Part shown: piece after piece, positions 31,766 to 32,027 of the stretch
How positions within the stretch are numbered: the stretch's first letter is position 1
Layout of the letters: every line of letters begins with the position of its first letter
NCBI GenBank assembly: GCA_030018635.1
Contig: JASEHU010000001.1
Span: forward strand, 1-32,027
Origin: a bacterium
GTDB taxonomy: Bacteria > UBA9089 > CG2-30-40-21 > SBAY01
DNA length: 32,027 nt
Reading direction: 5' to 3'
Position numbers and translations under genes: made by a program
Notes under the pieces: model-generated
What the model was told of the DNA's origin: nothing
Databases searched by the model: none
The model's input: only the letters and a program-made list of their open reading frames with translations

Positions 31766-32027
31766 TTAGTTATTCGACCTTTCATTGCATATTAAATAAT
31801 AGATTATTAAAGCCTTAAACTTTCCCCATTTTTCTGTAAACTTTCTAATATCTTTTTCGCTCATCAAATCTCTTGAAGCAAAATTTGATATTACCCGCCT
31901 TACTCCAAGATCTCCTGCTGGCAGCACTTCTTTATGGTCAGTGCATGTTACAATTACAAGTTCTGCTGTCCATCTGCCAACACCTTTAATCCGAACCAAT
32001 TTTTCAACTCCGTCAGAAATTGGAAGC
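31766..32027 (-). CDS. DNA-3-methyladenine glycosylase II-like (AlkA/HhH-GPD), 3' end only
   Basis: A partial gene entering from the right edge of the window; 86 C-terminal residues are visible and no start is seen. VRIKGVGRWTAELV is the helix-hairpin-helix with the family GVGxWTA motif, and VLPAGDLGVRRVIS contains the catalytic Asp (GDLG) of HhH-GPD base-excision glycosylases. These remove alkylated bases such as 3-methyladenine. The remaining helix (WGKFKALIIYYLICNE) differs somewhat from the typical W-P-xRS-A--YLW end. Family is secure; the exact substrate is not. Confidence 0.88.
   Translation of the reverse strand, partial: LPISDGVEKLVRIKGVGRWTAELVIVTCTDHKEVLPAGDLGVRRVISNFASRDLMSEKDIRKFTEKWGKFKALIIYYLICNERSNN

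Overview
The window is a low-GC bacterial chromosome segment, probably from an uncultured Gram-negative-type lineage. The Gram-negative reading rests on an outer-membrane-barrel-like protein with a signal peptide and C-terminal Phe, an RseC-family protein and DUF3108/DUF3999/DUF2339 envelope proteins. Nothing here fixes the phylum; the mix of housekeeping genes with many palindromic intergenic repeats resembles metagenome-derived candidate phyla (inference).

Layout. (1) 1-1230 is a gene graveyard: a small HTH regulator with a clean sigma-70 promoter, an N-terminal scrap of a PIN toxin, an unrecognised fragment, and an MFS transporter fragment split by a 199-bp MITE-like element with 23-bp terminal inverted repeats and a 7-bp target duplication. 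(2) 1320-4157 is uvrA. (3) 4173-11128, minus strand, is rsmG-parA-[two large paralogous GT-C-type membrane proteins]-parB, with a perfect 16-bp parS site inside parB; this suggests an origin-proximal location. (4) 11248-20060, plus strand, is the classical fatty-acid operon rpmF-plsX-fabH-fabD-fabG-acpP-fabF-rnc, interrupted by a HicAB toxin-antitoxin pair (between fabH and fabD) and a type II restriction-modification pair (between fabD and fabG). (5) 20143-21784 holds an acyl-CoA dehydrogenase and a CBS-domain protein. (6) 22045-28716, minus strand, holds envelope genes: rseC-like, a barrel-like protein, DUF3108, DUF3999 and DUF2339. (7) 29037-32027, minus strand, holds a DUF2284 protein, a chimeric remnant (acyl-CoA-ligase N-terminus joined to the tail of a type-II dehydroquinate synthase), a DUF3795 protein and the 3' end of an AlkA-type DNA glycosylase.

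The most unusual theme is a class of intergenic palindromes whose arms are short tandem repeats, mostly of 7-bp units. The unit differs from site to site (GAAATTA, AGTGAAT, AAAAGTT, GTAGAAT, ATTTTGG and others) but the architecture is constant: units, spacer, complementary units. They occur in most long intergenic gaps, are nested in or joined to MITE-like elements, and spill into genes: four ACCTACT-type heptamers are translated in frame inside FabD, and the stop codons and last residues (KSEK) of both RNase III and the DUF3108 protein are supplied by heptamer arms. No rRNA, tRNA or CRISPR array was seen.
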